Origin: UBA5336 sp039818165
Lineage (GTDB): Bacteria; Pseudomonadota; Alphaproteobacteria; Caulobacterales; Hyphomonadaceae
Reading direction: 5' to 3'
Length of the DNA: 64,000 bases
Assembly: GCA_039818165.1 (NCBI GenBank)
Contig: JBCBUL010000018.1
Location: 1 to 64,000, forward strand
Under the pieces are notes generated by a model. It saw only the letters and a program-made list of their open reading frames with translations, was not told the origin of the DNA and ran no database searches. Positions 9,684-21,262 of the stretch are shown piece after piece. How positions within the stretch are numbered: the stretch's first letter is position 1; every line of letters starts with the position of its first letter. Made by a program: the position numbers and the translations under genes.

Positions 9684-10865
9684 ATGTATTCACCGGGTCC
9701 TGCGCAAGACAATTCTACAGCGACGGGAGCCATCGCCCTGGCGGATGGTACTGTTTTTCTTGGCCGGGGCGCAGGAGCAACTGGAACATCTTGCGGTGAA
9801 TTATGCTTCAACACGGCGATGACAGGATATCAGGAGATCCTGACAGATCCTTCCTATGCCAGCCAATTGGTACTCTTTACATTCCCACATATCGGCAATG
9901 TCGGCGCCAACGGCGAAGACCGGGAATTCTCAACTGAGCCTGCAGGGCGAGGCGCGCGCGCTGCAATATTCCGCGACCCGATCACCGCACCGTCCAATTG
10001 GCGGGCGGAAGACCATTTCGATGCATGGCTGGCCAAAAGAGGCATTATCGGCCTGTCAGGTATCGATACGCGCGCTCTGACACGCCGCATCCGCCTTGAA
10101 GGGATGCCAAAGGCGGCGATCGCCCACGCTCCGGGGGGGAACATCGACCTTGAAGCCCTGATCGCACTGGCCAACCGGTTTGAAGGGCTGGAGGCCGCCG
10201 ATCTCGCCGCCGAAATGACCGCGGACGCCCCCTTCGATCACACAGAACGCCTCTGGGATATCGCAAACGGGTATTCCGCCCTCTCGAGCGCCGACCACCA
10301 TGTCGTTGTTGTGGATTTCGGCGTGAAAACGAACATTCTGCGCAACCTGGCCCAGGTGGATGCCCGCGCCACGGTCGTCGCGCCGGAAACACCGCTCGCC
10401 GATGTCCTGGCCATGTCCCCCTCAGGCATTGTGTTTTCCAATGGCCCCGGCGACCCTGCAGCGACGTTCCAGCGCGCCGGAAGCCTCATTAGCGGTCTCG
10501 TTGAAAGCGGGATCCCTATTCTGGGCATCTGCCTCGGTCACCAATTGCTCGCGCTGAGCCTGGGCGCCAAGACGATGAAGATGGCCCAGGGCCACCACGG
10601 CGCAAACCACCCGGTCAAAGACCTCGCAACGGGCCAGGTTGAGATCGTCTCCATGAATCACGGCTTTACCGTCGATCCGGCGTCGTTGCCCCCCGGTGTT
10701 GAGGAAAGCCACACCTCACTTTTCGACGGGACGAACAGCGGCCTTCGGGTGGCGGGCAAGCCCATCATATCTGTCCAGCACCACCCCGAAGCCTCTCCGG
10801 GGCCTCAGGACAGTTTTTACCTGTTTAAACGCTTTGCTGATCTGATGGCCGCGCACGCTGGTTAG
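9684..10865 (+). CDS. carA: Carbamoyl-phosphate synthase small subunit
   Basis: The glutaminase subunit that feeds ammonia to CarB for carbamoyl phosphate, a precursor of arginine and pyrimidines. The 393 residues hold the N-terminal CPSase domain (GTSCGELCFNTAMTGYQEI) and a class I glutamine amidotransferase domain with nucleophile Cys near 283 (GICLGHQLLALS) and the catalytic His/Glu pair in HHPEASPGP. The ATG at 9684 was chosen because AGAAGG lies about 10 bases upstream and homology begins close after it; the longer upstream reading frame is antisense to the YqeY-like gene. carB lies about 3.1 kb downstream, separated by other genes. Confidence 0.97.
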   Translation: MYSPGPAQDNSTATGAIALADGTVFLGRGAGATGTSCGELCFNTAMTGYQEILTDPSYASQLVLFTFPHIGNVGANGEDREFSTEPAGRGARAAIFRDPITAPSNWRAEDHFDAWLAKRGIIGLSGIDTRALTRRIRLEGMPKAAIAHAPGGNIDLEALIALANRFEGLEAADLAAEMTADAPFDHTERLWDIANGYSALSSADHHVVVVDFGVKTNILRNLAQVDARATVVAPETPLADVLAMSPSGIVFSNGPGDPAATFQRAGSLISGLVESGIPILGICLGHQLLALSLGAKTMKMAQGHHGANHPVKDLATGQVEIVSMNHGFTVDPASLPPGVEESHTSLFDGTNSGLRVAGKPIISVQHHPEASPGPQDSFYLFKRFADLMAAHAG

Positions 10866-11452
10866 CGCAGGCTTTTCAGGACCGCTTCAAACGCGTCGAG
10901 CACACTGTCGACGGTCACCCCCGGTTCGCCGCGGGCCATGGCGAAACCTGCACCGTTAAGCGCGTTATGCACCAGCACTGACAAGGCCTGGACGCGGTGC
11001 TCGGCAACAATGCCCTTACGCGCGAGGTACTCGATACCCGCACTCACATTTCGGCGCCCCAGATCATTGTCCGCCTCATACCACCCGGCGAGCCCGAGCA
11101 CGGACGGGCCGTCGATCAGAACAATCTGCTGGTAGTCCGGCCGCGCCGCCCAGTGAAGATACGTGCGGCAACCGGCCAGAAATGCGGCGTAGGGATCGGT
11201 CCGAGAGCGGGCGGCAATAGCGTTTTCGCGGGCTTCGGCATCCATTTCGGCCTGCAGACCGGACCAGATTTCACGAAACACGTCATCCTTCGTTTTGAAG
11301 TAGTGAAACAGTCCACCCTTGGTAATTCCGGCACGCTCTACGATCTGGGCAACCGTCGTTTCCTTGAAGCCCTGCGCCTCAAAAAGCTCCCGCGCCACAC
11401 GGACCAATTCCGAGCGTGTCTTTTCTGCATCTGCCTTGGAACGTCTTGCCAT
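10862..11452 (-). CDS. TetR/AcrR-family transcriptional regulator
   Basis: A 196-residue regulator with a TetR DNA-binding domain (about 10-55: VARELFEAQGFKETTVAQIVERAGITKGGLFHYF in parts) and a C-terminal ligand-binding domain like those of the AcrR group, with the DPYAAFLAGCRTYL helix. The start at 11452 is preferred over the longer frame to 11611 because TetR homology begins there and the extension would cross the operator. A 17-bp inverted repeat at 11491-11507 lies 39 bases upstream and is probably its own operator. Its last codons overlap the carA stop by four bases on the opposite strand. The ligand cannot be predicted. Confidence 0.9.
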   Translation of the reverse strand: MARRSKADAEKTRSELVRVARELFEAQGFKETTVAQIVERAGITKGGLFHYFKTKDDVFREIWSGLQAEMDAEARENAIAARSRTDPYAAFLAGCRTYLHWAARPDYQQIVLIDGPSVLGLAGWYEADNDLGRRNVSAGIEYLARKGIVAEHRVQALSVLVHNALNGAGFAMARGEPGVTVDSVLDAFEAVLKSLR

Positions 11453-11490
11453 TTCCCGCACCTGCTCGTCGATTCGGGCTTGCGACCCCC

Positions 11491-11507
11491 ACATACCCAA
11501 GGTATGT
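11491..11507. promoter_or_regulatory. Palindromic operator next to the tetR gene
   Basis: ACATACC-CAA-GGTATGT is a perfect 7-bp inverted repeat with a 3-bp spacer, the size and form of TetR-family operators. On the minus strand TTATAC at 11506-11511 could be the tetR -10 box. On the plus strand TTGCGA (11480-11485) and TATGTA (11503-11508), 17 bases apart, could form a divergent promoter. One bound repressor would then cover both. Confidence 0.6.
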
Positions 11508-11514
11508 ATAACAC

Positions 11515-11646
11515 AGATGGGGGGACCCGCGGAGGTTAAATCGGCCAACGCCGCTCGTTCCGGTTTTTCCCGTGTGGCACTTGCAGATGCGGGGACTGAC
11601 GCAAGACCCATCTTTACTTGCCGGGCGCTTTTCGCCCGGCATTTTT
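11515..11646 (+). ncRNA. Candidate small RNA or leader between tetR and its terminator
   Basis: A possible plus-strand promoter overlaps the palindrome at 11491-11507, and a strong plus-strand terminator ends at 11646. No plus-strand gene lies between them, and the flanking genes are both on the minus strand. The predicted transcript would be about 130 bases. An ATG at 11517 opens a frame, but it runs through the terminator hairpin and has no family signal, so I favour a non-coding product. Expression is not shown. Confidence 0.3.
11619..11646 (+). terminator. Rho-independent terminator
   Basis: TGCCGGGCG pairs with CGCCCGGCA around a CTTTT loop and is followed by TTTTT (11642-11646) on the plus strand. 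On the minus strand no T-run follows, so it does not serve the minus-strand M48 peptidase gene next to it. Confidence 0.85.
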
Positions 11647-11707
11647 GTGCGCGCTGTCCACTCCGACAGAAATACTCTCAGAACAGTTTCTGGGCGGCAG
11701 ATCTCGT

Positions 11708-12634
11708 TTAGCGGAGAACCCCGCCACAGCGCCGATTGTACTCGGCGATCGCATCGGGCATCCAGCGACGAAAATTCTCGGCGCGCGTCTCGCTGGCCGG
11801 GTGCGTCGACATCCACTCTGGTGGACGTTGCCCGCCGCCAAGCTCTCCCATACGCTCCCATAACTCCGGCGCTTCGCGCGGGTCGTAGCAAGCGCGCACG
11901 AGCAATTCGAGGCCGATCTTGTCGGCTTCCGTCTCATGCTGGCGGGAGAAGCTCAGAATGCCGCCCTGCGCCGCCATGCCGAAAGCCTGCATCACGGCTT
12001 GTTGCTGGCCCGCGGACATGTCCCCCATCCCGAGCCCAACAGCGACCTGCCCGAACTGGGCGATCTTCTGCTGGCTCATCCGCTCTGCGCCATGGTGGGC
12101 CAGCGCGTGGCCAATCTCATGGCCCATCACGACCGCCAGCTTGTCCACATCATCAATATCCGAAAGCGTTACCCGGCCATCATTATTGCCGGTCACATCC
12201 AGTATGCCCGTATAGACCGCTACATATCCGCCCGGCAGACAAAAGGCGTTGGGCTGGTTGGATTCCACCACATTGTAGGTCCAGTCGAACGCTTCCGCGA
12301 CGGGGGTAAAATTGTAACCCGCCTGGAGGAGTTCGCGCTCATACTCGATGGCCGCCCGCTCCAGCCGCTCGCCGATTTCACGAACGGTGCGCACCACTTC
12401 GGCCTGCCCCGTGTCGCAGGTGCGGGCATTGGTACATAGCACGTTGCCGGACTCGCTTTGCAGGATCTGGACATAGGACTGGGCGCCAAGGCGCACGGAG
12501 TCTTCGATCGACATGGTGTTGAATTGCTTGCGACCCGTGAAGGGCACTTCCTGCTGATTGGAGAACCAGTAAATCGCGAGCCCGACCAGGGCGACGGCCA
12601 AAATGCCGAGGCGACCGCGCAGCAAGTTCCCCAT
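11708..12634 (-). CDS. M48-family zinc metalloprotease, membrane anchored
   Basis: A 308-residue peptidase. One N-terminal membrane segment (about 9-24) is followed by a periplasmic catalytic domain with HEIGHALAHH near 172, and a downstream ETEAD motif supplies the third zinc ligand. This matches the M48 group that includes BepA/LoiP-type outer-membrane quality-control proteases. The ATG at 12634 is preferred to an upstream frame start at 12664 because GGGAGA lies 8 bases upstream and it begins directly before the membrane helix. It lies upstream of the tetR gene on the same strand with a 255-base gap. Confidence 0.92.
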   Translation of the reverse strand: MGNLLRGRLGILAVALVGLAIYWFSNQQEVPFTGRKQFNTMSIEDSVRLGAQSYVQILQSESGNVLCTNARTCDTGQAEVVRTVREIGERLERAAIEYERELLQAGYNFTPVAEAFDWTYNVVESNQPNAFCLPGGYVAVYTGILDVTGNNDGRVTLSDIDDVDKLAVVMGHEIGHALAHHGAERMSQQKIAQFGQVAVGLGMGDMSAGQQQAVMQAFGMAAQGGILSFSRQHETEADKIGLELLVRACYDPREAPELWERMGELGGGQRPPEWMSTHPASETRAENFRRWMPDAIAEYNRRCGGVLR

Positions 12635-12764
12635 GGCTCGTGTCTCCCGTCCGTCTGCCATCATCCAACGACCCCAGCCTTACCCGTTTCATAGGCGGAC
12701 CGGAAGCCGGGATGTGGCAAGTTCTGCGCTTGCGCGGCCCAACGTTCTGCTTACCTTGTCCAAC

Positions 12765-13442
12765 ATGACAGAGACGACCGCCCAACCGCCCCTCGATATC
12801 CGCATCGTGCCGGTGACACCGCTCCAGCAAAACACCTCGCTGGTCTGGTCCACGCGTTCCATGGAAGGGGTCTTTGTCGATCCCGGCGGGGAGACCGACA
12901 AGCTCATGGGGGCGGCCGAGCATTTCGGCGTGACGGTCAAGGAAATCTGGCTCACCCATGGCCATCTTGACCACGCCGGCGCCGCGGCCGAAATTCGCGA
13001 GCGCACCGGCGCCCCGGTGATCGGCCCCCATCCTGACGACCAGTGGCTGCTCGACGACATTGAGGCCCAGGGCGCGAAATACGGCATCGCCGATGGCCGT
13101 AACGTGGTGCCCGATCGCTACCTGGCCGATGGCGATACACTGGAATTGGACGGACACGAGTTTGGCGTGGTCCACACCCCCGGACACACACCCGGCCATG
13201 TGGTGATCTTCAACCAGGCAGGCGCACTGGCGTTCGTCGGTGATGTGCTGTTTCGGGGCTCCATCGGGCGCACAGACTTCCCAAAAGGCAACCATCAACA
13301 ACTGATCGATTCGATTCAGGAAAAGCTCTGGCCCCTCGGAAACCACATGCGCTTTGTACCGGGTCACGGACCGATGAGCACATTCGGCCAGGAGCGCGTC
13401 GACAATCCCTTTGTGGCCGATAGCGTGTTGCAGCGCGCCTGA
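12765..13442 (+). CDS. MBL-fold metallo-hydrolase (GloB/YcbL-like)
   Basis: A 225-residue metallo-beta-lactamase-fold enzyme with the metal-binding motif THGHLDHAG (64-72), the later His in HTPGHTPGH, the bridging Asp in FVGDVLF, and a C-terminal GHG. These features match YcbL-type glyoxalase II relatives, which hydrolyse thioesters such as hydroxyacyl-glutathione; other thioester substrates are possible. The start at 12765 is chosen because homology begins there; the upstream part of the frame is antisense to the M48 gene. It is divergent from the M48 gene and is followed by the small lipoprotein gene. Confidence 0.92.
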   Translation: MTETTAQPPLDIRIVPVTPLQQNTSLVWSTRSMEGVFVDPGGETDKLMGAAEHFGVTVKEIWLTHGHLDHAGAAAEIRERTGAPVIGPHPDDQWLLDDIEAQGAKYGIADGRNVVPDRYLADGDTLELDGHEFGVVHTPGHTPGHVVIFNQAGALAFVGDVLFRGSIGRTDFPKGNHQQLIDSIQEKLWPLGNHMRFVPGHGPMSTFGQERVDNPFVADSVLQRA

Positions 13443-13536
13443 TCCGGGACGAACCTGAACAAAACTCCATTCAGCGTGGATACATATGGCCCTGACTAGG
13501 GTGGTTCTGTGAGGTAACCCCGGAAAGGACCCTGCC

Positions 13537-13830
13537 ATGACCCGTATTCTCACAGTTTCCGCCCTCGCCGCCGCTGCGCTGCTCGCTTCGGCCTGCACCT
13601 CGACCGGACAAACCGAGCGCCGCGCCGTAACTGGCGCTGCTGTCGGCGCCGTCGCTGGCGCAATCATCGGCAACAACACTGGCGGTCGCGATGCTGACGA
13701 TGGCGCTGCAATCGGCGCCGTGGTGGGCGCGGTCGCTGGCGCTGCCCAGGGCTGCTATGAAGCCCTTGACTGCGACGTACCCGGCGTAAATGATCCCTAC
13801 GATCCAAACTATTCGAGCAACCGCTACTAA
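13537..13830 (+). CDS. Small glycine-zipper lipoprotein
   Basis: A 97-residue protein with a signal sequence ending in the lipobox LASAC (Cys about 20), so the mature form should be lipid-anchored. Two glycine-zipper stretches follow (GAAVGAVAGAIIG about 33-45 and GAAIGAVVGAVAGAA about 56-70), patterns that pack or insert in membranes, as in YmgG/SlyB-type proteins. The C-terminus is Tyr/Asn-rich. The exact role is unknown; such proteins often respond to envelope stress. A strong terminator follows at 13891-13918. Confidence 0.87.
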   Translation: MTRILTVSALAAAALLASACTSTGQTERRAVTGAAVGAVAGAIIGNNTGGRDADDGAAIGAVVGAVAGAAQGCYEALDCDVPGVNDPYDPNYSSNRY

Positions 13831-13890
13831 GCGGCTCGAGACAGAAGTGTGGAAGGGGGTGCGTGTTCGCGCCGTCTTTCATACCTTGAG

Positions 13891-13918
13891 GCCCCGCCAG
13901 AAATGGCGGGGCTTTTTT
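13891..13918 (+). terminator. Rho-independent terminator after the lipoprotein gene
   Basis: GCCCCGCCA pairs with TGGCGGGGC around GAAA, followed by a six-T run at 13913-13918. It separates the lipoprotein gene from carB. Confidence 0.92.
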
Positions 13919-14010
13919 CATGTCCCGTGGGGTTATCCCTTGCAGGTCTGACAGACTCCCCGCTATAGCGCACCCGTTTGCCCGATTGCCGCCAGGAAGG
14001 ACTCGCCAAG

Positions 14011-17307
<3,297 letters not shown>

Positions 17308-17378
17308 TGACGCCCACTTGACCGCGCAGGGTTTTGGCACAACCCTACGCTTATTCCGAAAACGCAGAGTACACGTAC

Positions 17379-17852
17379 ATGGAAAGAATTCCCATGACCG
17401 CTGAGGGTCACGCGGCCCTCGAGTCAGAACTCAAGACCCTCAAATCCGTTGAGCGTCCCACCATCATTGCAGCCATCGCTGAAGCACGCGAGCACGGCGA
17501 TCTTTCAGAGAACGCCGAGTACCACGCGGCGAAAGAGAAGCAGTCCTTCATTGAAGGGCGCATCGCCGAACTGGACGACAAGCTGGCCCGCGCCGAGGTG
17601 ATCGACCTGACAAAGATGACCGGTACGCGCGTGCGCTTTGGCGCTACCGTGACCCTGATCGACGTCGATACGGAAGAAGAAAAGACCTATAAAATTGTCG
17701 GCGACGACGAGGCCAGCATTGAGCATGGCAAGATCTCGATTTCCTCTCCCATCGCCCGTGCCCTGATCGGCAAGGAAGAAGGTGATGAGGCCGAAGTGTC
17801 CGCCCCCGGCGGCGCGAAGGCCTACGAAATCGAGAAGGTGGAATTCAAATAG
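17379..17852 (+). CDS. greA: Transcription elongation factor GreA
   Basis: Rescues backtracked RNA polymerase by stimulating transcript cleavage through its secondary channel. The 157 residues fit GreA: a coiled-coil N-terminal domain with the tip acidic pair in DLSENAEYHAAKE (about 41-53) and a C-terminal FKBP-like domain ending in YEIEKVEFK. The start MERIPMT at 17379 matches alphaproteobacterial GreA; a second ATG at 17394 is also possible. It lies 71 bases after carB, and its stop TAG overlaps the presumed start of the ELM1-family gene, so the two are probably translationally coupled. Confidence 0.96.
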   Translation: MERIPMTAEGHAALESELKTLKSVERPTIIAAIAEAREHGDLSENAEYHAAKEKQSFIEGRIAELDDKLARAEVIDLTKMTGTRVRFGATVTLIDVDTEEEKTYKIVGDDEASIEHGKISISSPIARALIGKEEGDEAEVSAPGGAKAYEIEKVEFK

Positions 17853-18931
17853 GCGCACCGACGGACACGGCCCGGCTTGGCCCTTCCATCTGGGCCGTTT
17901 CCGATGGGCGCGCGGGCAACGCTGCCCAGGTGCGCGCGATTGCCAACGCCCTCGGCTCTACCCTGCGCTGGATGCAAATTGCCCACATTGCTGGCGAAGG
18001 CCATCGCGACCAGCCCCTGACCCTTACGCCCCGCGCGCCGTGGACGTGGCTCCCATCCAAGGCGTGGCGCGCTCCCCTGCTGGCCCTGCCAAAGGACCAA
18101 CGCAGCGCGCTTGCCCCGCCCTGGCCGACCATCTGGCTCGGCGCCGGGCGGCGTACCGCGCCCTACTCGGCAGAGATCAAACGCCGCGCCGACGACGAGA
18201 CGCTGGTGGTCCACATCCTCGATCCGAAGATGGACCCAGCCGCCTTCGACCTGCTGGTGACGCCGCAGCATGATGGTTTGAGCGGCGCCAATGTGATTTC
18301 CACGGTGGGCTCGCCCTCCTATTTCTCGCCCGATGATATGGAGGAGGCTGGCCAGGCCTTTGCCGATCTGGCCGACGAGCCCGGCAAATCCGCCCTCATC
18401 ATCCTCGGCGGGGACTCCAAGACCCACACCTTCACCCAGGGCGCGGCTGAGACCCTGGCGATGCAGCTCAGCGCGCTGGCGGGAAAAGGCTGGCGCCTTC
18501 GGATGACAGCCTCCCGGCGCACGCCCGCCCCGGTGCAGGCCCGCATGCGCGTCCTGGCCGACCAGATCGGCGCGCGCTTCTGGGCCGGTCCTGGCGACGA
18601 GCCAAATCCCTATCTCGCCTGGCTGATGTTCTCCGATGTCGCCATCGTCACAGAAGACAGCGCCAACATGCTCTCGGATGCGGCCTATCACGGCCTGCCC
18701 GTACACATCGCCCGCCTGCATGGCCGGGCCCCGAAGTTCGACCGCCTCCATGACAGCCTCATCCAGCGCGGCGTGGCCCGCTGGTTTGACGGCGACCTGC
18801 AAAGCTGGAGCTTCGAGCCCCTGCGCGAGGCCGACCGCGTCGCCGACGCCATTGTGGCAAAGCTGCTGGAGCGCCATCCCCAACCCAACCTCGGCAACGA
18901 GGGCAAAGTCGTCGCCCCGGACTGGCTCTAG
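17849..18931 (+). CDS. ELM1-family (DUF1022) protein with non-standard start
   Basis: The family is named after a plant mitochondrial fission protein; bacterial members resemble GT-B glycosyltransferases and have no settled role. Family features are the opening IWAVSDGRAGNAAQ and the ending region around EDSANMLSDAA and KFDRLHDSL. The first standard start is GTG at 17930, but the conserved opening motif lies upstream of it and is in frame from at least 17888. The only start-like codon with a Shine-Dalgarno match is ATA at 17849 (GAAGGTGG 7 bases upstream), which overlaps the greA stop (ATAG). I use 17849, giving 360 residues, but a rare start, a sequencing error or an N-terminal truncation are all possible. 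Confidence 0.8.
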   Translation: MGAPTDTARLGPSIWAVSDGRAGNAAQVRAIANALGSTLRWMQIAHIAGEGHRDQPLTLTPRAPWTWLPSKAWRAPLLALPKDQRSALAPPWPTIWLGAGRRTAPYSAEIKRRADDETLVVHILDPKMDPAAFDLLVTPQHDGLSGANVISTVGSPSYFSPDDMEEAGQAFADLADEPGKSALIILGGDSKTHTFTQGAAETLAMQLSALAGKGWRLRMTASRRTPAPVQARMRVLADQIGARFWAGPGDEPNPYLAWLMFSDVAIVTEDSANMLSDAAYHGLPVHIARLHGRAPKFDRLHDSLIQRGVARWFDGDLQSWSFEPLREADRVADAIVAKLLERHPQPNLGNEGKVVAPDWL

Positions 18932-18952
18932 CGGCTAAAGGGGCCAGCCGCC

Positions 18953-20782
18953 CTAAGCCGCTTCGGCGACCACGCCGATGACGGCTTCGCCGAAGCGTTC
19001 GGCCTTTTTTTCGCCGACGCCCGACACGCCCCGGAGCGCATCGAGAGAACCGGGGCGTTCGGCCGCGATAGCGGCCAGGGTGCGGTCGTGGAAGATAACA
19101 TAGGGCGGCACGCCCCGCGTCTTCGCCTCTTCCAGGCGCCAGCCACGCAGGGCCTCGAACAGGGACTGGTCGCGGCCTGAAAGCTGGTCGACCACGCCGG
19201 CGCTGGATGCCTTACGCGCCTTGCGTGGGCGCCGCGCCGCTGGATCGGCCTTCAGACGCACTTCCCGCTCTCCCTTCCAGAGAGCGCGCACGCCCTCCCG
19301 GTCGCCCAGCCCGATCACGGGGCGCATCGCATCGCCCTGTTCCTTGAGCAGGCCGCAGAACAAAAGCTCATCCAGCACGGCGCGCCAGCCCGGCGCGGAC
19401 AGGGTCTCCCCGATGCCATAGGTGGACTGGACTGAGAGGGACTCGTCAAAGCTGTCCTTCGCCTCGCCGCGCAGATGGATGATCAGCCGCCCGCGCCCGA
19501 TACGCTCGCCGGTACGCGCTGCAGCCGCCGTCGCCATCTTGGCCCATTCGGTCGCGTCAAAGCCCTCTCCGGCGTCCTCGGTGCAGCTGTCGCACACTCC
19601 GCAGGGTTCCGCGTCGGCTTCTCCGAAATACTGGCGCACGGCCTGGCGCCGGCAGGCCGTCCCGTTCAGGAAGGCAAAGAGCTGGCGCGTCTTAGCCAAC
19701 TGCACCGACTTTATCTCTGCGGGCGCATCGGCCTCCTGCACCCAGGAGAGGGACCGGCGCATGTCTGATGGCCCGAACAGGGTCACCGCCTCGGCAGGTG
19801 CACCGTCGCGCCCGGCCCGGCCCACTTCCTGCCAATAGGCCTCAATCGTCTTGGGCGGGTCGGCATGGATCACGAAGCGTACATCGGGCTTATCCACGCC
19901 CATGCCGAAGGCGACCGTGGCGCACATCGTCAGCCCATCTTCCAAGAGGAAGCGGCGCTGGCGCGCGGCGCGCACATCGGCCTCCAGACCCGCATGGTAA
20001 GCCAGCGCGGGGCAGCCGGCCCGGGTCAGCGCCTCAGCCAGCTTTTCCGTGCCATCGCGCGTGGCGGCGTAGACGATGCCAGAACGTCCAGATTGCGACT
20101 TCACCAGCGAGACGATGCGGGAGGTCCGGTCGCCCTGTTTCGGCTCGGCGGCAAGCTGCAGATTGGGCCGGTCAAAGCTCGCCACATGCACGGCAGGGTC
20201 GGTGAGGTCGAGCTGGGCAAGGATATCCTCTCGGGTCTTGGTGTCGGCCGTGGCCGTAACCGCGATGCGGGGTACGCCGGGAAAGAGCGATTTAAGTCGG
20301 CCAAGGGCGCGGTAGTCCGGGCGGAAATCATGGCCCCACTGGCTGACGCAGTGGGCCTCATCAATGGCGATCAGGCTGAGCTCGATGCCCGCCAGCGCAT
20401 CGGACAGGCGCGTGGCGAGGGCTTCGGGTGACACATAGATAAGATCCATCTCCCCGGCCCGGGCCGAGGCCAGGGCATCGCCCCGCGCCGCCGGATCCAT
20501 GGAACTGTCCAGGCGTTCTGCCCGCACGCCCAGCGCCTTCAGCGCGTCCACCTGGTCGGCCATCAGCGCGATGAGCGGAGAGACGACCAACCCGCATCCG
20601 CCACGCACAAGCGCCGGGATCTGATAACAGAGGGACTTGCCCCCACCCGTGGGCAGGATCGCCATCACGTCCCGCCCGGCCAGCACGTCTGCCACCACCG
20701 GCTCCTGCAGCCCGCGAAACGCGTCATAGCCGTAGACCCGTTTGAGCAGGTCTTGCGCTTCTGTGAGGGTGGGTTCAGTCAT
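18953..20782 (-). CDS. recQ: ATP-dependent DNA helicase RecQ
   Basis: A 3'-5' helicase used in recombination and fork repair. The 609 residues contain Walker A LPTGGGKS (about 47-54), DEAH in the Walker B motif, the helicase C domain with GRAGRDG, the zinc-binding Cys cluster (CGVCDSC), a winged-helix RQC domain and a C-terminal HRDC domain beginning near the LFEALRGWR segment. The start at 20782 (MTEPTLTEAQ) is preferred to the upstream frame start at 20824 since the extension has no homology. It converges with the ELM1-family gene, 21 bases apart. Confidence 0.96.
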   Translation of the reverse strand: MTEPTLTEAQDLLKRVYGYDAFRGLQEPVVADVLAGRDVMAILPTGGGKSLCYQIPALVRGGCGLVVSPLIALMADQVDALKALGVRAERLDSSMDPAARGDALASARAGEMDLIYVSPEALATRLSDALAGIELSLIAIDEAHCVSQWGHDFRPDYRALGRLKSLFPGVPRIAVTATADTKTREDILAQLDLTDPAVHVASFDRPNLQLAAEPKQGDRTSRIVSLVKSQSGRSGIVYAATRDGTEKLAEALTRAGCPALAYHAGLEADVRAARQRRFLLEDGLTMCATVAFGMGVDKPDVRFVIHADPPKTIEAYWQEVGRAGRDGAPAEAVTLFGPSDMRRSLSWVQEADAPAEIKSVQLAKTRQLFAFLNGTACRRQAVRQYFGEADAEPCGVCDSCTEDAGEGFDATEWAKMATAAAARTGERIGRGRLIIHLRGEAKDSFDESLSVQSTYGIGETLSAPGWRAVLDELLFCGLLKEQGDAMRPVIGLGDREGVRALWKGEREVRLKADPAARRPRKARKASSAGVVDQLSGRDQSLFEALRGWRLEEAKTRGVPPYVIFHDRTLAAIAAERPGSLDALRGVSGVGEKKAERFGEAVIGVVAEAA

Positions 20783-21262
20783 CGGTGCGAGAATGCCGAG
20801 ACTCGGCGCGCGGGCAAGCTGCAAACGGCGCGCAAACCTTGTGATCTGAGGAATTCACCACCACTTTTATGGAGTGGAAGGCGACACCGAAATCTCAGGC
20901 CACACGCCTCGCCAACGTCGAAGGCATCGGCGTGCCGGTCGACTGACCAAATCCCGCGATAATCCGGCGTCGAGTATTGGCGTTCACAAGCATCCTGAGC
21001 TTCAACGGGTCAGCGTGAAAAGTTCTGGCTGGGCCGAAGCAGCCGTTTACTTCGCGCTCTTTCTCGTCATGTGTTTCGCGATGTGGACGGCATCATTTGG
21101 ATTGCGGCTGTACTGAGATCAGCACCACACGCCATAGGCGACCTGCGACCGGCTGACACATAGTCGCAAGCTGCGCCACGGCGCCACATTCGGGAGAGCC
21201 CGTATCGCCGCCAGCAGGGCGCCGCGCCAGAACAGTCCCATCTCTTGGAAGGGACCAAACCG
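20783..21262. other. recQ-ompW intergenic region with short ORFs
   Basis: 480 bases. Besides the recQ and ompW promoters it holds two short plus-strand ORFs: 20869-20946 (25 codons, ATG start, poor Shine-Dalgarno) and 21015-21116 (33 residues, one hydrophobic segment, listed separately). A hairpin CCACT/AGTGG lies at 20860-20876. Nothing else is recognisable. Confidence 0.5.
21015..21116 (+). CDS. Possible 33-residue single-span membrane protein
   Basis: From GTG 21015 the frame gives 33 residues with one hydrophobic stretch (about 9-28, AAVYFALFLVMCFAMW) followed by a short basic/aromatic tail. The frame is open further upstream, but that part is Arg-rich and looks non-coding. No strong Shine-Dalgarno sequence is seen. 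Small proteins like this are often real, but this one rests on composition only. Confidence 0.3.
   Translation: MKSSGWAEAAVYFALFLVMCFAMWTASFGLRLY

Noticed and set aside
11453..11611. 53-residue N-terminal extension of the TetR regulator
   Set aside because: It crosses the predicted operator and promoter and has no homology; MARRSK at 11452 fits the family start.
20869..20946. 25-codon ORF upstream of ompW
   Set aside because: Ribosome-binding sequence is too far from the ATG, and the composition gives no support beyond chance.
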